A stretch of 64,000 nt of DNA from Pigmentiphaga litoralis (GCF_013408655.1 NZ_JACCBP010000001.1:3968001-4032000); one strand, 5' to 3'. Shown: positions 34,867 to 44,009, numbered from the stretch's first letter. Program-made: numbers and translations. Notes: generated by a model from the letters alone, not told the origin.

Positions 34867-36159
34867 TTACCGCGCCGCGGCCGCCTTCACCTTGGCCCGT
34901 CCCACGTCCGGCAGCAGAATCGTCAGCATGCCGAGCAAGGGCAGGAAGGCGCACAGGTGGTACACGAATTCGATGCCCTGGCTGTCGGCCACCTTGCCCA
35001 GCACCGCGGCGCCAAGGCCGCCCATGCCGAACGCAAAGCCGAAGAACAGGCCCGACACCGTGCCGACCTTGCCCGGCATCAGTTCCTGCGCAAACACCAG
35101 GATGGCCGAGAAGGCCGAGGCCAGGATCAGACCGATCACAAAGCTGAGAACACCCGTCCAGAACAGGTCGGCGTACGGCAGGATCAGCGCAAACGGTGCG
35201 ACGCCCAGGATCGATCCCCAGATGACGCGCTTGCGGCCGATCTTGTCGCCGATGGGGCCGCCCAGGATGGTGCCCAGCGCCACGGCGGCCAGGAACAGGA
35301 ACAGGTGCATCTGCGCGTTCTGGACACTGACGTTGAAGCGGTGCATCAGGTAGAACGTGTAGTAGCTGGTGAAGCTGGCCATGTAGAAGTACTTGGAGAA
35401 CAGCAGCGTCAGCAGCACGGCCATGGACCCGATCACCGCGTTGCGGCTGACGGGAGACACGACCGCCGGCCGGGCGCGCGCCTTGTTGCGGCCCGACAGA
35501 TGCTGGTGCTTGTACCAGACGCCCACCTGCCACAGGATAAGCATGCCGGTCAGCGCGGCCAAGGCAAACCAGGCGACGCTGTCCTGCCCGCGCGGGATGA
35601 TGAACCAGGCGGCCAGCAGCGGCCCCATGGCGCTGCCCGCGTTGCCGCCGACCTGGAAGATCGATTGCGCCAAGCCATGCCGTCCGCCCGACACCAGCCG
35701 CGCCACGCGCGACGATTCCGGATGGAAGATCGACGACCCCATGCCCATCAGCAGGGCCGCAACGATCAGTACGCTGTAGTTCGGCGCGAACGCCAGGGCC
35801 AGCAGGCCCGACAGGGTGAAGCCCATGCCGACCGCCAGCGAATAGGGCTTGGGATGCTTGTCGGTGTACAGGCCGACCAGCGGCTGCAGCAGCGACGCCG
35901 TGATCTGATACGTGAGCGTGATCAGGCCGATCTGCGTAAAGCTGAGGTTGAACCCGCTTTTCAGCAGCGGGTAGATCGCCAGGATCAGCGACTGCAGCAT
36001 GTCGTTCAGGAAGTGCGCAAAACTGATCGCGCTCAATACCCGAAAGCCGGTGCGCTCGGCGGCGGGGGCAGCCGCGGTGCTGGATGCCGCGGGCGAGGCC
36101 AGGGAAGACGCGGCCGGCAACGGCGTTGTCGTGGGGGAGGTGGGGATGCTGGATTGCAT
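34867..36159 (-). CDS. fsr: MFS transporter, fosmidomycin-resistance (Fsr) type
   Basis: About 430 residues, 12 membrane helices. FAHFLNDMLQSLILAIYPLL, GSSIFHPESSRVARLVSGGR and SIFQVGGNAGSAMGPLLAAW are characteristic of the Fsr/YfcJ-like efflux family, which exports fosmidomycin and related small molecules. The start is uncertain: ATG 36159 has a weak GAGA site, and ATGs at 36204 and 36213 would add 15 or 18 residues. A Ser/Pro/Thr/Ala-rich cytoplasmic tail precedes helix 1. A divergent AraC gene lies upstream with an inverted repeat between them. Confidence 0.9.
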   Translation of the reverse strand: MQSSIPTSPTTTPLPAASSLASPAASSTAAAPAAERTGFRVLSAISFAHFLNDMLQSLILAIYPLLKSGFNLSFTQIGLITLTYQITASLLQPLVGLYTDKHPKPYSLAVGMGFTLSGLLALAFAPNYSVLIVAALLMGMGSSIFHPESSRVARLVSGGRHGLAQSIFQVGGNAGSAMGPLLAAWFIIPRGQDSVAWFALAALTGMLILWQVGVWYKHQHLSGRNKARARPAVVSPVSRNAVIGSMAVLLTLLFSKYFYMASFTSYYTFYLMHRFNVSVQNAQMHLFLFLAAVALGTILGGPIGDKIGRKRVIWGSILGVAPFALILPYADLFWTGVLSFVIGLILASAFSAILVFAQELMPGKVGTVSGLFFGFAFGMGGLGAAVLGKVADSQGIEFVYHLCAFLPLLGMLTILLPDVGRAKVKAAAAR

Positions 36160-36231
36160 GGGCGTCTCGTTCTGATCGGGTGCCGGCGTTGGGCCGGTCG
36201 ACATCCCGTGCACTGGTCGAGTACCGGGAAT

Positions 36232-36248
36232 ACGCGTAGCCTACGCGT
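36232..36248. promoter_or_regulatory. 17-bp inverted repeat between fsr and araC
   Basis: ACGCGTAG-C-CTACGCGT is a perfect 8-1-8 dyad in the divergent gap, about 47 bp before the AraC start and 73 bp before the Fsr start. A candidate operator for the adjacent regulator, although AraC proteins more often use direct repeats. Confidence 0.45.
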
Positions 36249-36294
36249 CAAGTTCCCGCCTGTCTTGCGAGATTCTGGCGAAACCCTTCGAGAA

Positions 36295-37092
36295 ATGGAC
36301 ATGGACGTCTCCCCTCCCCGGTACACGCAGTTCGACCGCAGCGCCTTGCCCGTCACGGCCATGGCGACCGATTTTCTGAATGGGCACAACACGGGTCACC
36401 ACCGTCACCCGAATGCGCAGCTGATCCATGCCGTGCATGGCGTCATGGTGGTCAGCACCGAACAGGGCCTGTGGGTCGTGCCGCCCACGCGCGCGATCTG
36501 GATGCCGCCCGACATGCCGCACCAGCTGCGCATGGTGGGCGAGGTCAAGATGCGCGCGGCGTTCATCCGGCCTGACGCCAGCCCGCACCTGCCGACGCAA
36601 TGTTCGGTGATCGGCATTTCGCCGCTGCTGCGCGAACTGATCCTGGCGGCGATCAACGTGCCCCTGCCCTACTCGCCCGATACGCGCGACGGCCGCCTGA
36701 TGCGCCTGCTGCTGGACGAGCTTCGGCTGGTGCCCACGCTGCCCCTGCATCTGCCGAATCCGACCGACCCCCGCCTGCGGCTGATTGGCCAGACCCTGAC
36801 CCGCGAACCGCACGACCGGACCACCGCCGCCGAATGGGCTGCGCGCCTGGGCGTCGATCCCAAGACCATCCACCGCCTGTTCCTGCGCGAAATGGGCATG
36901 ACCTTCGGGCAATGGCGCCAGCAGGCGCGGCTGCTGGCGGCGCTGGAAATGCTGGCCTCGCAAGCCAAGATCGTGGACGTGGCCCTGGAGCTGGGCTACG
37001 GCAGCCCCAGTGCGTTTGCCACCATGTTCAAGCGGCAGTTTGGCGTGGCGCCCAGTGCGTTCTTTGTGGAGACGATGGCCGGCCAGCCTTGA
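36295..37092 (+). CDS. AraC-family regulator with cupin sensor
   Basis: 265 residues: an N-terminal AraC-type cupin (HHRHPNAQLIHAVHGVMVVS, VPPTRAIWMPPDMPHQL; about 30-130) and a C-terminal double helix-turn-helix (about 160-258; AARLGVDPKTIHRLFLREMG and VALELGYGSPSAFATMFKRQ). ATG 36295 and 36301 are both possible. Divergent from the fsr gene, so probably its activator. Confidence 0.9.
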   Translation: MDMDVSPPRYTQFDRSALPVTAMATDFLNGHNTGHHRHPNAQLIHAVHGVMVVSTEQGLWVVPPTRAIWMPPDMPHQLRMVGEVKMRAAFIRPDASPHLPTQCSVIGISPLLRELILAAINVPLPYSPDTRDGRLMRLLLDELRLVPTLPLHLPNPTDPRLRLIGQTLTREPHDRTTAAEWAARLGVDPKTIHRLFLREMGMTFGQWRQQARLLAALEMLASQAKIVDVALELGYGSPSAFATMFKRQFGVAPSAFFVETMAGQP

Positions 37093-37207
37093 TGGCACGG
37101 TGACCGGGCCCTGCGATCATCAACTGACAGGAAACGATACCTTCCCTTCCGGACCGTTGATCGCCTGGGGGTAGACGCCTATATTGGCTGCATCAAGGAG
37201 ATGCACC

Positions 37208-38017
37208 ATGCCTGACGCAACCTCAACCCGGCTTCCCACCTTTTTCATTCCGCACGGCGGCGGCCCCTGTTTCTTCATGGACTGGCCCGGCAATCCGCAC
37301 ATGTGGGACCGCATGGCCGATTTTCTGAAAGGCCTGGCCAACTCGGTCGGCACGCGGCCCAAGGCCGTACTCGTCATTTCCGGCCACTGGCAGGAAGACG
37401 CCTTTACCGTCAACGCGGGCGAAGCGCCGCCCCTGCTGTTCGACTACTACGGCTTTCCGGAACATACCTATCAACTGACCTATCCGGCGCCGGGCTCGCC
37501 TGCGGTAGCGCGGCGGGTGCAGGAACTGTTGGCCGCTGCGGGCCTGCCCACGGGCGTGGATACGCAGCGCGGCTTCGACCATGGCGTGTTCGTGCCCTTC
37601 AAGCTGATCTACCCCGATGCCGACATTCCCGTGGTTCAGTTGTCCATGAAAAACGGCCTGGACCCCGACGATCACCTGCGTGCCGGCGAAGCACTGCAAG
37701 CCTTGCGCGACGAAGGCGTGCTGATCATCGGCAGCGGCATGAGCTTTCACAACATGCGCGGCTACACGCCTGCGTTCCACGCCGCGTCGCGCCGTTTCGA
37801 CGACTGGCTTGCCACGGCGGTGGCCCTGCCGCCCGCGCAGCGCCGCGATGCCCTCGTTCATTGGGAAGCCGCGCCCGATGCGCGCGCCACCCAGCCGCAT
37901 CCCGATCACCTGTTGCCGCTGATGGTGGCGGCGGGCGCGGCGGGCAATGACCCTGGGCAAAAAGTGTTCGAAGACGAGGTGATGAACGTCGTCGTGTCGG
38001 CCAGCCGCTTCGGCTGA
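37208..38017 (+). CDS. DODA-type extradiol dioxygenase (YgiD-like)
   Basis: 269 residues, LigB-like fold of the 4,5-DOPA dioxygenase family. The probable metal histidines are seen in FIPHGGGPCF, ISGHWQE and GSGMSFHNM, with a conserved His in GFDHGVFVPF. AAGGAG at 37195-37200 fixes the start. Cytoplasmic. Members cleave catechol rings or act as oxidoreductases on quinones; the substrate is not known. DoxX and LysR genes follow. Confidence 0.9.
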   Translation: MPDATSTRLPTFFIPHGGGPCFFMDWPGNPHMWDRMADFLKGLANSVGTRPKAVLVISGHWQEDAFTVNAGEAPPLLFDYYGFPEHTYQLTYPAPGSPAVARRVQELLAAAGLPTGVDTQRGFDHGVFVPFKLIYPDADIPVVQLSMKNGLDPDDHLRAGEALQALRDEGVLIIGSGMSFHNMRGYTPAFHAASRRFDDWLATAVALPPAQRRDALVHWEAAPDARATQPHPDHLLPLMVAAGAAGNDPGQKVFEDEVMNVVVSASRFG

Positions 38018-38186
38018 AGGCGCCGTCGGGTACGACCCGCTACGGCTCAGGTCGCGGCGGGTCCGTTGTTGCCGTTGCCGGAATTTTCCCGAACGGAACC
38101 TTTCCCGTCCGCAATCCTTCGATCGCTTTCCTTTTTTCCTTCGACCTCTTTGTTTTTCAGACCCCCCCTTTTTTCAGACACCCACC

Positions 38187-38588
38187 ATGACTCCGACCCA
38201 AGATTCCCTGTCCGTCTGGACACCTCGCGCTCAAGGCCTGCTGCGCATCATTGCCGCCTTCTTGTTCCTGCAGCACGGCAGCGCCAAGCTGTTCGATTTT
38301 CCGGCCATGGGCATGAGCGGCGCGCCCTTGCTGTCCATGTACGGCATTGCGGGCATGCTTGAACTGGTCGGCGGCGTGCTGCTGCTGATCGGGCTGTTCA
38401 CGCGGCCAGTGGCCTTTATTCTGTCGGGCCAGATGGCGTTTGCGTACTTCATTGCGCATGCGCCGCAAGGGTTCAGCCCGCTGCTCAACAAGGGCGAATT
38501 GGCCGTCGTCTACTGTTTCCTGTTCCTGTTCTTTGCCGCGGCCGGTGCGGGCGCGTTCAGCGTGGACGCCGCTCGCCGCAAGGCCTGA
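38187..38588 (+). CDS. DoxX-family membrane protein
   Basis: 133 residues, four membrane helices. RIIAAFLFLQHGSAKLFDF and GMLELVGGVLLLIGLFTRPVAF are typical of the small DoxX/YphA group. The function of these proteins is poorly defined; links to thiol and quinone redox control have been reported for some. A T/C-rich stretch (about 38095-38180) precedes the gene. It is six bases from the LysR gene and likely cotranscribed with it. Confidence 0.88.
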   Translation: MTPTQDSLSVWTPRAQGLLRIIAAFLFLQHGSAKLFDFPAMGMSGAPLLSMYGIAGMLELVGGVLLLIGLFTRPVAFILSGQMAFAYFIAHAPQGFSPLLNKGELAVVYCFLFLFFAAAGAGAFSVDAARRKA

Positions 38589-38594
38589 CACCGC

Positions 38595-39488
38595 ATGGAT
38601 ACCCTGCTCAGCATGCGCGTCTTTCGCCAGGTGGCGGAAGGCGGAAGCTTTGCGGATGCCGCGCGGCGGATGGGCCTGTCCGCCGCGATGGCGAGCAAGC
38701 ATGTGGCGCATCTGGAACGGCACCTGGGGTCGCGGCTGCTCAACCGCAGCAGCCGTCACGTCAGCCTGACCGAGGCCGGCGCGGTCTATCTTGACCACTG
38801 TGCCGACGCGCTGGACCGCCTGGACGAAGCCGAATCCACGCTGGGCCGCAGCGGGGCCGAGCCGTCGGGCACGCTCAAGATCACGGCGCCGGTGTGGTGC
38901 GCCAATGCGCGGTTTGCCGCCATGCTGGCGCGGTACCGGCAACGCTATCCGCGGGTGGTGATGGACTTGCGGCTGACCAATCACAAGATTGATCTGGCCG
39001 AAGGCGGCTTTGATGTCGCCCTGCGCGCCACCAATCAGGACCTGCCGTCATTGATCGTGCGGCCGCTGTGCCAGCTGCACTTCTTTCTGGTGGCGAGCCC
39101 GGATTACCTGGCCCGGCACGCGCGGATCACGACGCCGTCCGACCTGACCGCCCATGACTCGGTGCTGCCTTCCTACCTGCCGTCGGCGCAGCGCATGACC
39201 CTGGCCGGGCCCGAGGGCACGACCACGGTCCAGCTGAAGGCGGCGATGAAGTCCGATGATTCGACCCTGACACATCAAAGCATCCTGGCGGGCATTGGCA
39301 TTGGTTACCTGCCGGAATGGCAGATCGCCGACGACTTGGCCACGGGTGCGTTGCAACGCGTGCTGCCTGCGTATTCCGCCGTGTCGGTCACGCTGTATGC
39401 GGCCTATACCAGCCGCAAATTCCTGTCGCCCAAGGTCCGTACCTTCATCGATTTTTTCAGTGAGGCGTTCGGCCGCCCGCCTGCATGA
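38595..39488 (+). CDS. LysR-family transcriptional regulator
   Basis: 297 residues. The helix-turn-helix is MRVFRQVAEGGSFADAARRM, then LSAAMASKHVAHLERHLGSR; the effector domain has LKITAPVWCANARFAAMLAR and ILAGIGIGYLPEW near the C-terminus. It resembles regulators paired with DoxX or quinone-response genes. It may control the DODA and doxX genes just upstream. Confidence 0.9.
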   Translation: MDTLLSMRVFRQVAEGGSFADAARRMGLSAAMASKHVAHLERHLGSRLLNRSSRHVSLTEAGAVYLDHCADALDRLDEAESTLGRSGAEPSGTLKITAPVWCANARFAAMLARYRQRYPRVVMDLRLTNHKIDLAEGGFDVALRATNQDLPSLIVRPLCQLHFFLVASPDYLARHARITTPSDLTAHDSVLPSYLPSAQRMTLAGPEGTTTVQLKAAMKSDDSTLTHQSILAGIGIGYLPEWQIADDLATGALQRVLPAYSAVSVTLYAAYTSRKFLSPKVRTFIDFFSEAFGRPPA

Positions 39489-39507
39489 GCCTGCCAACAG
39501 GCGTATC

Positions 39508-41406
39508 GTGCGCACTATTGATCCCTGGAAGACTGGTTTGACTTCACCTGCAACAAAGACGGACCGCGCGGCGGAAACCCCGCCCGTCGCCCCCGCCCGC
39601 CCCAAAGGCGGACTGGCCACATTACGCACCCTGGCCCCCTATCTCTGGCCCAAAGACGCGCCCTCGTTGCGCGTCCGCATCGTTGTCGCGGTCTTGCTGC
39701 TGATCGCCGCCAAGGTCGCCAACATCTACATTCCGATGTTCTACAAGGCGGCCGTGGATGCGCTGGGCGCCAAGGACGCGGCGTTGATCGTCGTGCCGCT
39801 GGGCGCCATCCTGGCCTATGGCGGCGCGCGCGTGCTGACGCTGATGTTCTCGGAACTGCGCGACGCCGTTTTCTCGAAAGTCGCGCAACATTCGATCCGC
39901 GCGGTCGGCCTGAAAGTGTTCCGGCACCTGCATGCGCTGTCCTTGCGTTTCCACCTGGCGCGCCAGACCGGCGGCCTGACGCGGTCCATCGAACGCGGCA
40001 CGAAAGGTATCGAGACACTGCTGTCGTACATGCTGTTCAACGTGCTGCCGACGCTGTTCGAAATCGCGCTGGTCACCATCATTCTGTGGCGCATGTTCGA
40101 TGGCTGGTTCGCGTTGGCCACCCTGGTCACCGTTACGCTCTACATCGCGTACACGCTGCTGGTGACCGAATGGCGCACCAAGTTCCGCAAGCAGATGAAC
40201 GAGACGGACTCGGAAGCCAATACGAAGGCGGTGGACAGCCTGCTCAATTACGAGACGGTCAAATACTTCGGCAACGAAGCCCATGAAGCCCGCCGGTACG
40301 ATGGCGCGTTGCAGAGCTACGAACGCGCGGCCGTCAAGAGCCAGACCAGTCTGTCGCTGCTCAACGTGGGCCAGGCCGCGATCATTTCGGTCGGGCTGAC
40401 GGTCATCATGTACATGGCCGCCCGCGGTATTGCCGCGGGCCGGCTGACCATCGGCGACTTCGTGCTGGTCAACACCTATCTGCTGCAGCTGTATCAGCCG
40501 CTAAACTTCTTTGGCTTCGTGTACCGCGAGATCAAGCAGTCGCTGATCGACATGGACCGCATGTTCGAACTGATGGCGGTGGACTACGAAGTGGCCGACA
40601 AGCCGGGCGCACCCGCCCTGGCGGTGACGGGCGCGACGCTGGAATTTCGCGACGTGCACTTTGGCTACGACCCGCGCCGCGAGATCCTGAAAGGCGTGTC
40701 GTTCACGGTGATGGCGGGCAAGACGACCGCGGTGGTGGGTTCGTCGGGCGCGGGCAAATCGACCCTGAGCCGCCTGCTGTTCCGCTTCTACGACGTGGAC
40801 AGTGGCGCGATCCTGATCGATGGCCAGGACATTCGCGACGTGACCCAGGGCAGCCTGCGCGGCGCCATCGGCATCGTGCCGCAAGACACCGTGCTGTTCA
40901 ACGACACCATCCTCTACAACATCGCCTACGGCCGTCCGGGCGCGTCGGTCGAAGAAGTGGAAAACGCTGCGCGCCTGGCGCACATCCATGACTTCATCCT
41001 GGCCATGCCCGATGGCTACAAGACCGTGGTGGGCGAACGCGGGCTCAAGCTGTCGGGCGGCGAAAAGCAACGCGTGGCCATTGCGCGGACCATTCTGAAG
41101 CAGCCGGCCATTTTGCTGTTCGACGAGGCCACCAGCGCCCTCGACACCCATACCGAACGCGAGATCCAGAACAATCTGCGAGAAGTCAGCCGTGGCCGTA
41201 CGACGCTGACGATCGCGCACCGCCTGTCGACGATCATCGACAGTGACGAGATCATTGTTCTGGACGCGGGCACCGTCATCGAACGCGGCCGTCACCACGA
41301 ACTGCTGGCCGCGGGCGGCCGTTACGCGACCATGTGGCGGCGGCAGCAGGAAGCGGCGTACGCTGCGCCGAAGCGCGAACTGGAAGGAGCATCGCCGGGA
41401 GCGTGA
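39508..41406 (+). CDS. Atm1/MsbA-type ABC exporter, fused permease-ATPase
   Basis: About 632 residues. Six membrane helices (about 50-340) with the Atm1/HMT1 family stretch ETDSEANTKAVDSLLNYETV and YFGNEAHEARRY, then an ATPase with Walker A VGSSGAGKST, signature LSGGEKQRVAIAR, Walker B ILLFDEATSALD and H-loop TIAHRLST. Members export glutathione-linked or Fe-S precursors and metals. The start is unsure: GTG 39508 (weak AGG) or TTG 39538 (GGAAG six bases upstream). It is close behind the LysR gene and just before a MarR gene. Confidence 0.92.
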   Translation: MRTIDPWKTGLTSPATKTDRAAETPPVAPARPKGGLATLRTLAPYLWPKDAPSLRVRIVVAVLLLIAAKVANIYIPMFYKAAVDALGAKDAALIVVPLGAILAYGGARVLTLMFSELRDAVFSKVAQHSIRAVGLKVFRHLHALSLRFHLARQTGGLTRSIERGTKGIETLLSYMLFNVLPTLFEIALVTIILWRMFDGWFALATLVTVTLYIAYTLLVTEWRTKFRKQMNETDSEANTKAVDSLLNYETVKYFGNEAHEARRYDGALQSYERAAVKSQTSLSLLNVGQAAIISVGLTVIMYMAARGIAAGRLTIGDFVLVNTYLLQLYQPLNFFGFVYREIKQSLIDMDRMFELMAVDYEVADKPGAPALAVTGATLEFRDVHFGYDPRREILKGVSFTVMAGKTTAVVGSSGAGKSTLSRLLFRFYDVDSGAILIDGQDIRDVTQGSLRGAIGIVPQDTVLFNDTILYNIAYGRPGASVEEVENAARLAHIHDFILAMPDGYKTVVGERGLKLSGGEKQRVAIARTILKQPAILLFDEATSALDTHTEREIQNNLREVSRGRTTLTIAHRLSTIIDSDEIIVLDAGTVIERGRHHELLAAGGRYATMWRRQQEAAYAAPKRELEGASPGA

Positions 41407-41420
41407 CGGCAACGAAAGAA

Positions 41421-41436
41421 GTTGCATAGCGAATCA
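41421..41436. promoter_or_regulatory. Operator-like repeat, copy 1 (before marR)
   Basis: GTTGCATAGCGAATCA lies 19 bp before the marR start. It differs by one base from the copy at 41893-41908. Two such sites, each just upstream of marR and of its neighbour, are the usual signature of MarR autoregulation. Confidence 0.7.
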
Positions 41437-41455
41437 ATCGGCGTATGATGCGGTC

Positions 41456-41872
41456 ATGTTCGATCACTGCCTCTACTTCAATACGACTGCCCTGGCCCGC
41501 GCCCTGGAACGGGAATGGACCGCGGCGTTCCGCGACTTCGGCGTCACGCCGCCGCAGGGCTTCATGCTGCGGATGGTGGTCGCCCAGCCCGGCCTGCTGC
41601 AGAGCGAACTGGCGGACGGCTTGGCAATTTCGCGGTCCACGGCCACCCGCACGCTGGACGGGCTGCAGCGGCTCGGCCTGATCGAACGGCGGCCCACCGG
41701 CAACGATGGCCGCGAGCTCGGCATTCATCCGACGGCGGCAGCCCAACGGATGGGCACCGCGCTCAACGCCGCCAGCGGCAAGGTTACCGAACGCATGAAA
41801 GAACGGTTGGGCGAGCGGGTGTTCGACCGCACGGTCGCCGGCGTCAAGACGGTCAAGGCCAAATTGGCCTGA
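41456..41872 (+). CDS. MarR-family transcriptional regulator
   Basis: 138 residues with a central winged helix (LLQSELADGLAISRSTATRT, LDGLQRLGLIERRPTGNDGR with the wing). The ATG at 41456 starts the helical N-terminus MFDHCLYFNTTALARALERE. A terminator overlaps its stop codon, and operator-like copies precede both it and the tautomerase gene, so it should repress both. MarR proteins commonly respond to phenolic compounds or oxidants. Confidence 0.9.
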   Translation: MFDHCLYFNTTALARALEREWTAAFRDFGVTPPQGFMLRMVVAQPGLLQSELADGLAISRSTATRTLDGLQRLGLIERRPTGNDGRELGIHPTAAAQRMGTALNAASGKVTERMKERLGERVFDRTVAGVKTVKAKLA

Positions 41873-41884
41873 CCGTTTTTTTTG
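41849..41884 (+). terminator. Terminator overlapping the marR stop
   Basis: ACGGTCA-A-GGCCAA pairs with TTGGCC-TGACCGT (one bulge) and runs into eight T residues. The stop codon at 41870-41872 is in the right arm. It separates marR from the tautomerase gene, which therefore needs its own promoter. Confidence 0.85.
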
Positions 41885-41892
41885 TCCAAATA

Positions 41893-41908
41893 GTTGTATA
41901 GCGAATCA
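41893..41908. promoter_or_regulatory. Operator-like repeat, copy 2 (before tautomerase)
   Basis: GTTGTATAGCGAATCA is 14 bp before the tautomerase start and matches copy 1 (41421-41436) at 15 of 16 positions. It sits between the marR terminator and the next gene, where a promoter is required. Confidence 0.7.
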
Positions 41909-41921
41909 CCTGGAGCCAACC

Positions 41922-42317
41922 ATGCCCATCCTGAACGTCAAGATTTCCGGCCCGCGCCGGCCCGATGTCGTCTCGCAAGTGGCGGACATGCTGCTGGAAC
42001 ACACGTCCGCCATCCTGGGGAAAAAGCGCAACGTGACGGCAATCACCCTTCAGTTCATCGATCCCCAGGACTGGATCATTGGCGGCCGGCCACTGAGCGA
42101 GCAAGGGCTGGCGAGCTTCTACCTCGACATCAAGGTGACGGACGAAACCAACACCAAGGACGAGAAGGCGCGCTACCTGAAGGCGGTATTCGAGGGATTC
42201 GGCCGCATTCTGGGGCCGGTGCATGACGAGAGCTACATCTACGTCGAAGACGTGCGGGCCGCGTCATACGGCTATGGCGGCAAGACGCAGGAATACCGGT
42301 ATCAGCATCCTGCGTGA
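41922..42317 (+). CDS. Tautomerase-superfamily protein
   Basis: 131 residues. After Met removal the N-terminus is Pro (MPILNVKISGPRRP), the catalytic base of 4-oxalocrotonate tautomerase-like enzymes. The length suggests two fused beta-alpha-beta units or a single extended unit. The Tyr-rich C-terminus (AASYGYGGKTQEYRYQHP) is distinctive. It may isomerise enol acids or dehalogenate; the substrate is unknown. Regulation by the adjacent MarR protein is suggested by shared operator-like sites. CTGGAG precedes the start. Confidence 0.8.
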   Translation: MPILNVKISGPRRPDVVSQVADMLLEHTSAILGKKRNVTAITLQFIDPQDWIIGGRPLSEQGLASFYLDIKVTDETNTKDEKARYLKAVFEGFGRILGPVHDESYIYVEDVRAASYGYGGKTQEYRYQHPA

Positions 42318-42365
42318 AGGGCCGGGCGTGACGGGTTGTTGGGCGTGCCGCCCGCGCGGCAGGCC

Positions 42366-43025
42366 TTACTTCACGCCCGCTTCAGCTAGCACCTGCCGGA
42401 CCTGCGCAACCAGCGCATCGGTATCCTGCTGCGCCAGCGCATCCTTGTCGTACAGGTTGCTGCCGATGCCGACAATGTCGGCGCCCGCCGCAAAGTACTG
42501 GGCCATGTTCTCGCGCGACACGCCGCCCGTGGGGCAGAAGAAGGTATCGCCAAACACGGCCTTCAATGCCGACAGGTGACCCGGCCCGCCCGAACTGGCC
42601 GGAAAGATCTTGACCACATCGGCGCCGGCCGCGCGCGCGGCAATCACCTCGGTCGCCGTGAACGCGCCCAGCATGCTGATCGCGCCCGCCGCGGCCGCCA
42701 GTTCCGCCACGTCGGGCACCACACCCGGCGCAACCAGAAAGTCCGCACCGGCTTCCAGCGCCAGGCGCGCCTGGTCGGCATCCAGCACCGTGCCCACGCC
42801 AATCAGCACGTCGTCACGGCCAGACAGGCGGCTGTCGGCCCGGGTGGCCTGCAGCACGTCCAGCACATTGGGAATGGTCCACGTCAATTCGATGGCGCGG
42901 CAGCCGGCGCGCAGGGCGACCTGGGCGGCATACAAGGCGGTGGCGCTGTCGTGGTAGCGCAGGACCGGAACCACGCGGGCGGCGCGCAGCAGGTCCCAGC
43001 GCGGCAGGGTGGCATGGGTCGGCAT
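42366..43025 (-). CDS. eda: KDPG/KHG-type aldolase
   Basis: 219 residues, class I aldolase barrel. The catalytic Glu46 is in AIELTW and the Schiff-base Lys139 in VVKIFPAS; GVGTV and PTGGVSRENMAQYF are family motifs. GGAG upstream supports ATG 43025. It cleaves 2-keto-3-deoxy-6-phosphogluconate or a close analogue to pyruvate and an aldehyde phosphate. No edd or other sugar-acid gene is adjacent, so the exact substrate (KDPG, KDPGal or hydroxy-ketoglutarate) is open. Confidence 0.88.
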   Translation of the reverse strand: MPTHATLPRWDLLRAARVVPVLRYHDSATALYAAQVALRAGCRAIELTWTIPNVLDVLQATRADSRLSGRDDVLIGVGTVLDADQARLALEAGADFLVAPGVVPDVAELAAAAGAISMLGAFTATEVIAARAAGADVVKIFPASSGGPGHLSALKAVFGDTFFCPTGGVSRENMAQYFAAGADIVGIGSNLYDKDALAQQDTDALVAQVRQVLAEAGVK

Positions 43026-43145
43026 GTCGGGATCTCCAGCGGGAACGGAAGGACCTAGCATAGCCCACCGTGGCCGCCGGACTGGCGGACTGGCTGATCA
43101 GCGGCCTGCTCCGTCAGGGGCCGGCCGCTGACCCGCCTTCGGCAC

Positions 43146-44009
43146 TCAGGCCGGTTGCAGGTGGAAGTCGAAGTGCACGCGGGTGTGCTTGCCCGTCACG
43201 CCCAGCGAGGCGACGTCGTCGGTGCGATCGGTCGGGTCCAGTTCCACGATCAGGCCGTCGCGCGTGGCAAAGGCAAAGTCGTCCTGCAGATAGGCGTCAC
43301 CCGGAATGTTGATCTGCGTGGTCAGCGGACGCTGGCCTTCGCCGGTCACCAGGAAGTGGATGTGCGCCGGACGCTGACCGTGGCGGCCCAGGCGGTCCAG
43401 GATCTGTTCGGTCGGGCTGCCCGGCGGCACGCCGTAGCCCGAAGGCACCAGGCTGCGGAAACGGTAGCGGCCCTGGGCGTCGGTGCGCAGACGGCGGCGC
43501 AGGTTGAATTCGGATTGCGTGGGGTCGAAGTGCGAATAGCCGCCCTTCGAATCGGCATGCCAGACGTCGACGATGGCATTCGCCAGGGCCTTGCCGTCGG
43601 CGCCGTACACCACGCCATCCATCACCAGCGTTTCGCCCACGTCGGTGCCGTCATCCAGGCGCGCTTCGTAGTCGCTCAGCGGCGCATTGGCCACATACAG
43701 GGGACCCTCGATCGCTCGGGGGGTGCCGGTGGCAAGGCCCGCACGTTCGTCGGCCTGATCGGCCAGGATGTCCAGCAGGCGGTCGAACCCCAGCCCTGCC
43801 GTGGCCAGGCCGACCTGTTGAGCAGAACCCAGTTCGTTCAGCCACTTGACCGCGGCCCAGAACTCCGCCGGCTGCACATTCAGGTCTTCGATCGTGCGGA
43901 ACAGGTCGGCAACGATGCGGTTCACGATCTCACAGGTGCGGGGGTCACGCTCGCCGGTCTGGGCGGCTTCGAGCGTGGCAAGCAGGTCTTTGGGGGAATA
44001 CTCAGCCAT
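43146..44009 (-). CDS. catA: Catechol 1,2-dioxygenase
   Basis: 287 residues, intradiol dioxygenase. An N-terminal helical dimer domain precedes the catalytic domain that begins at GTPRAIEGPLYVANAPLSDY. Iron ligands: Tyr in EGPLYV, Tyr in LVPSGYGVPPG and the two His of RPAHIHFLV. It opens catechol to cis,cis-muconate; hydroxyquinol dioxygenase is a close alternative. AGGAGA precedes the start. No catB or catC is nearby. An ATAC-N7-GTAT dyad lies about 100 bp upstream. Confidence 0.92.
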   Translation of the reverse strand: MAEYSPKDLLATLEAAQTGERDPRTCEIVNRIVADLFRTIEDLNVQPAEFWAAVKWLNELGSAQQVGLATAGLGFDRLLDILADQADERAGLATGTPRAIEGPLYVANAPLSDYEARLDDGTDVGETLVMDGVVYGADGKALANAIVDVWHADSKGGYSHFDPTQSEFNLRRRLRTDAQGRYRFRSLVPSGYGVPPGSPTEQILDRLGRHGQRPAHIHFLVTGEGQRPLTTQINIPGDAYLQDDFAFATRDGLIVELDPTDRTDDVASLGVTGKHTRVHFDFHLQPA

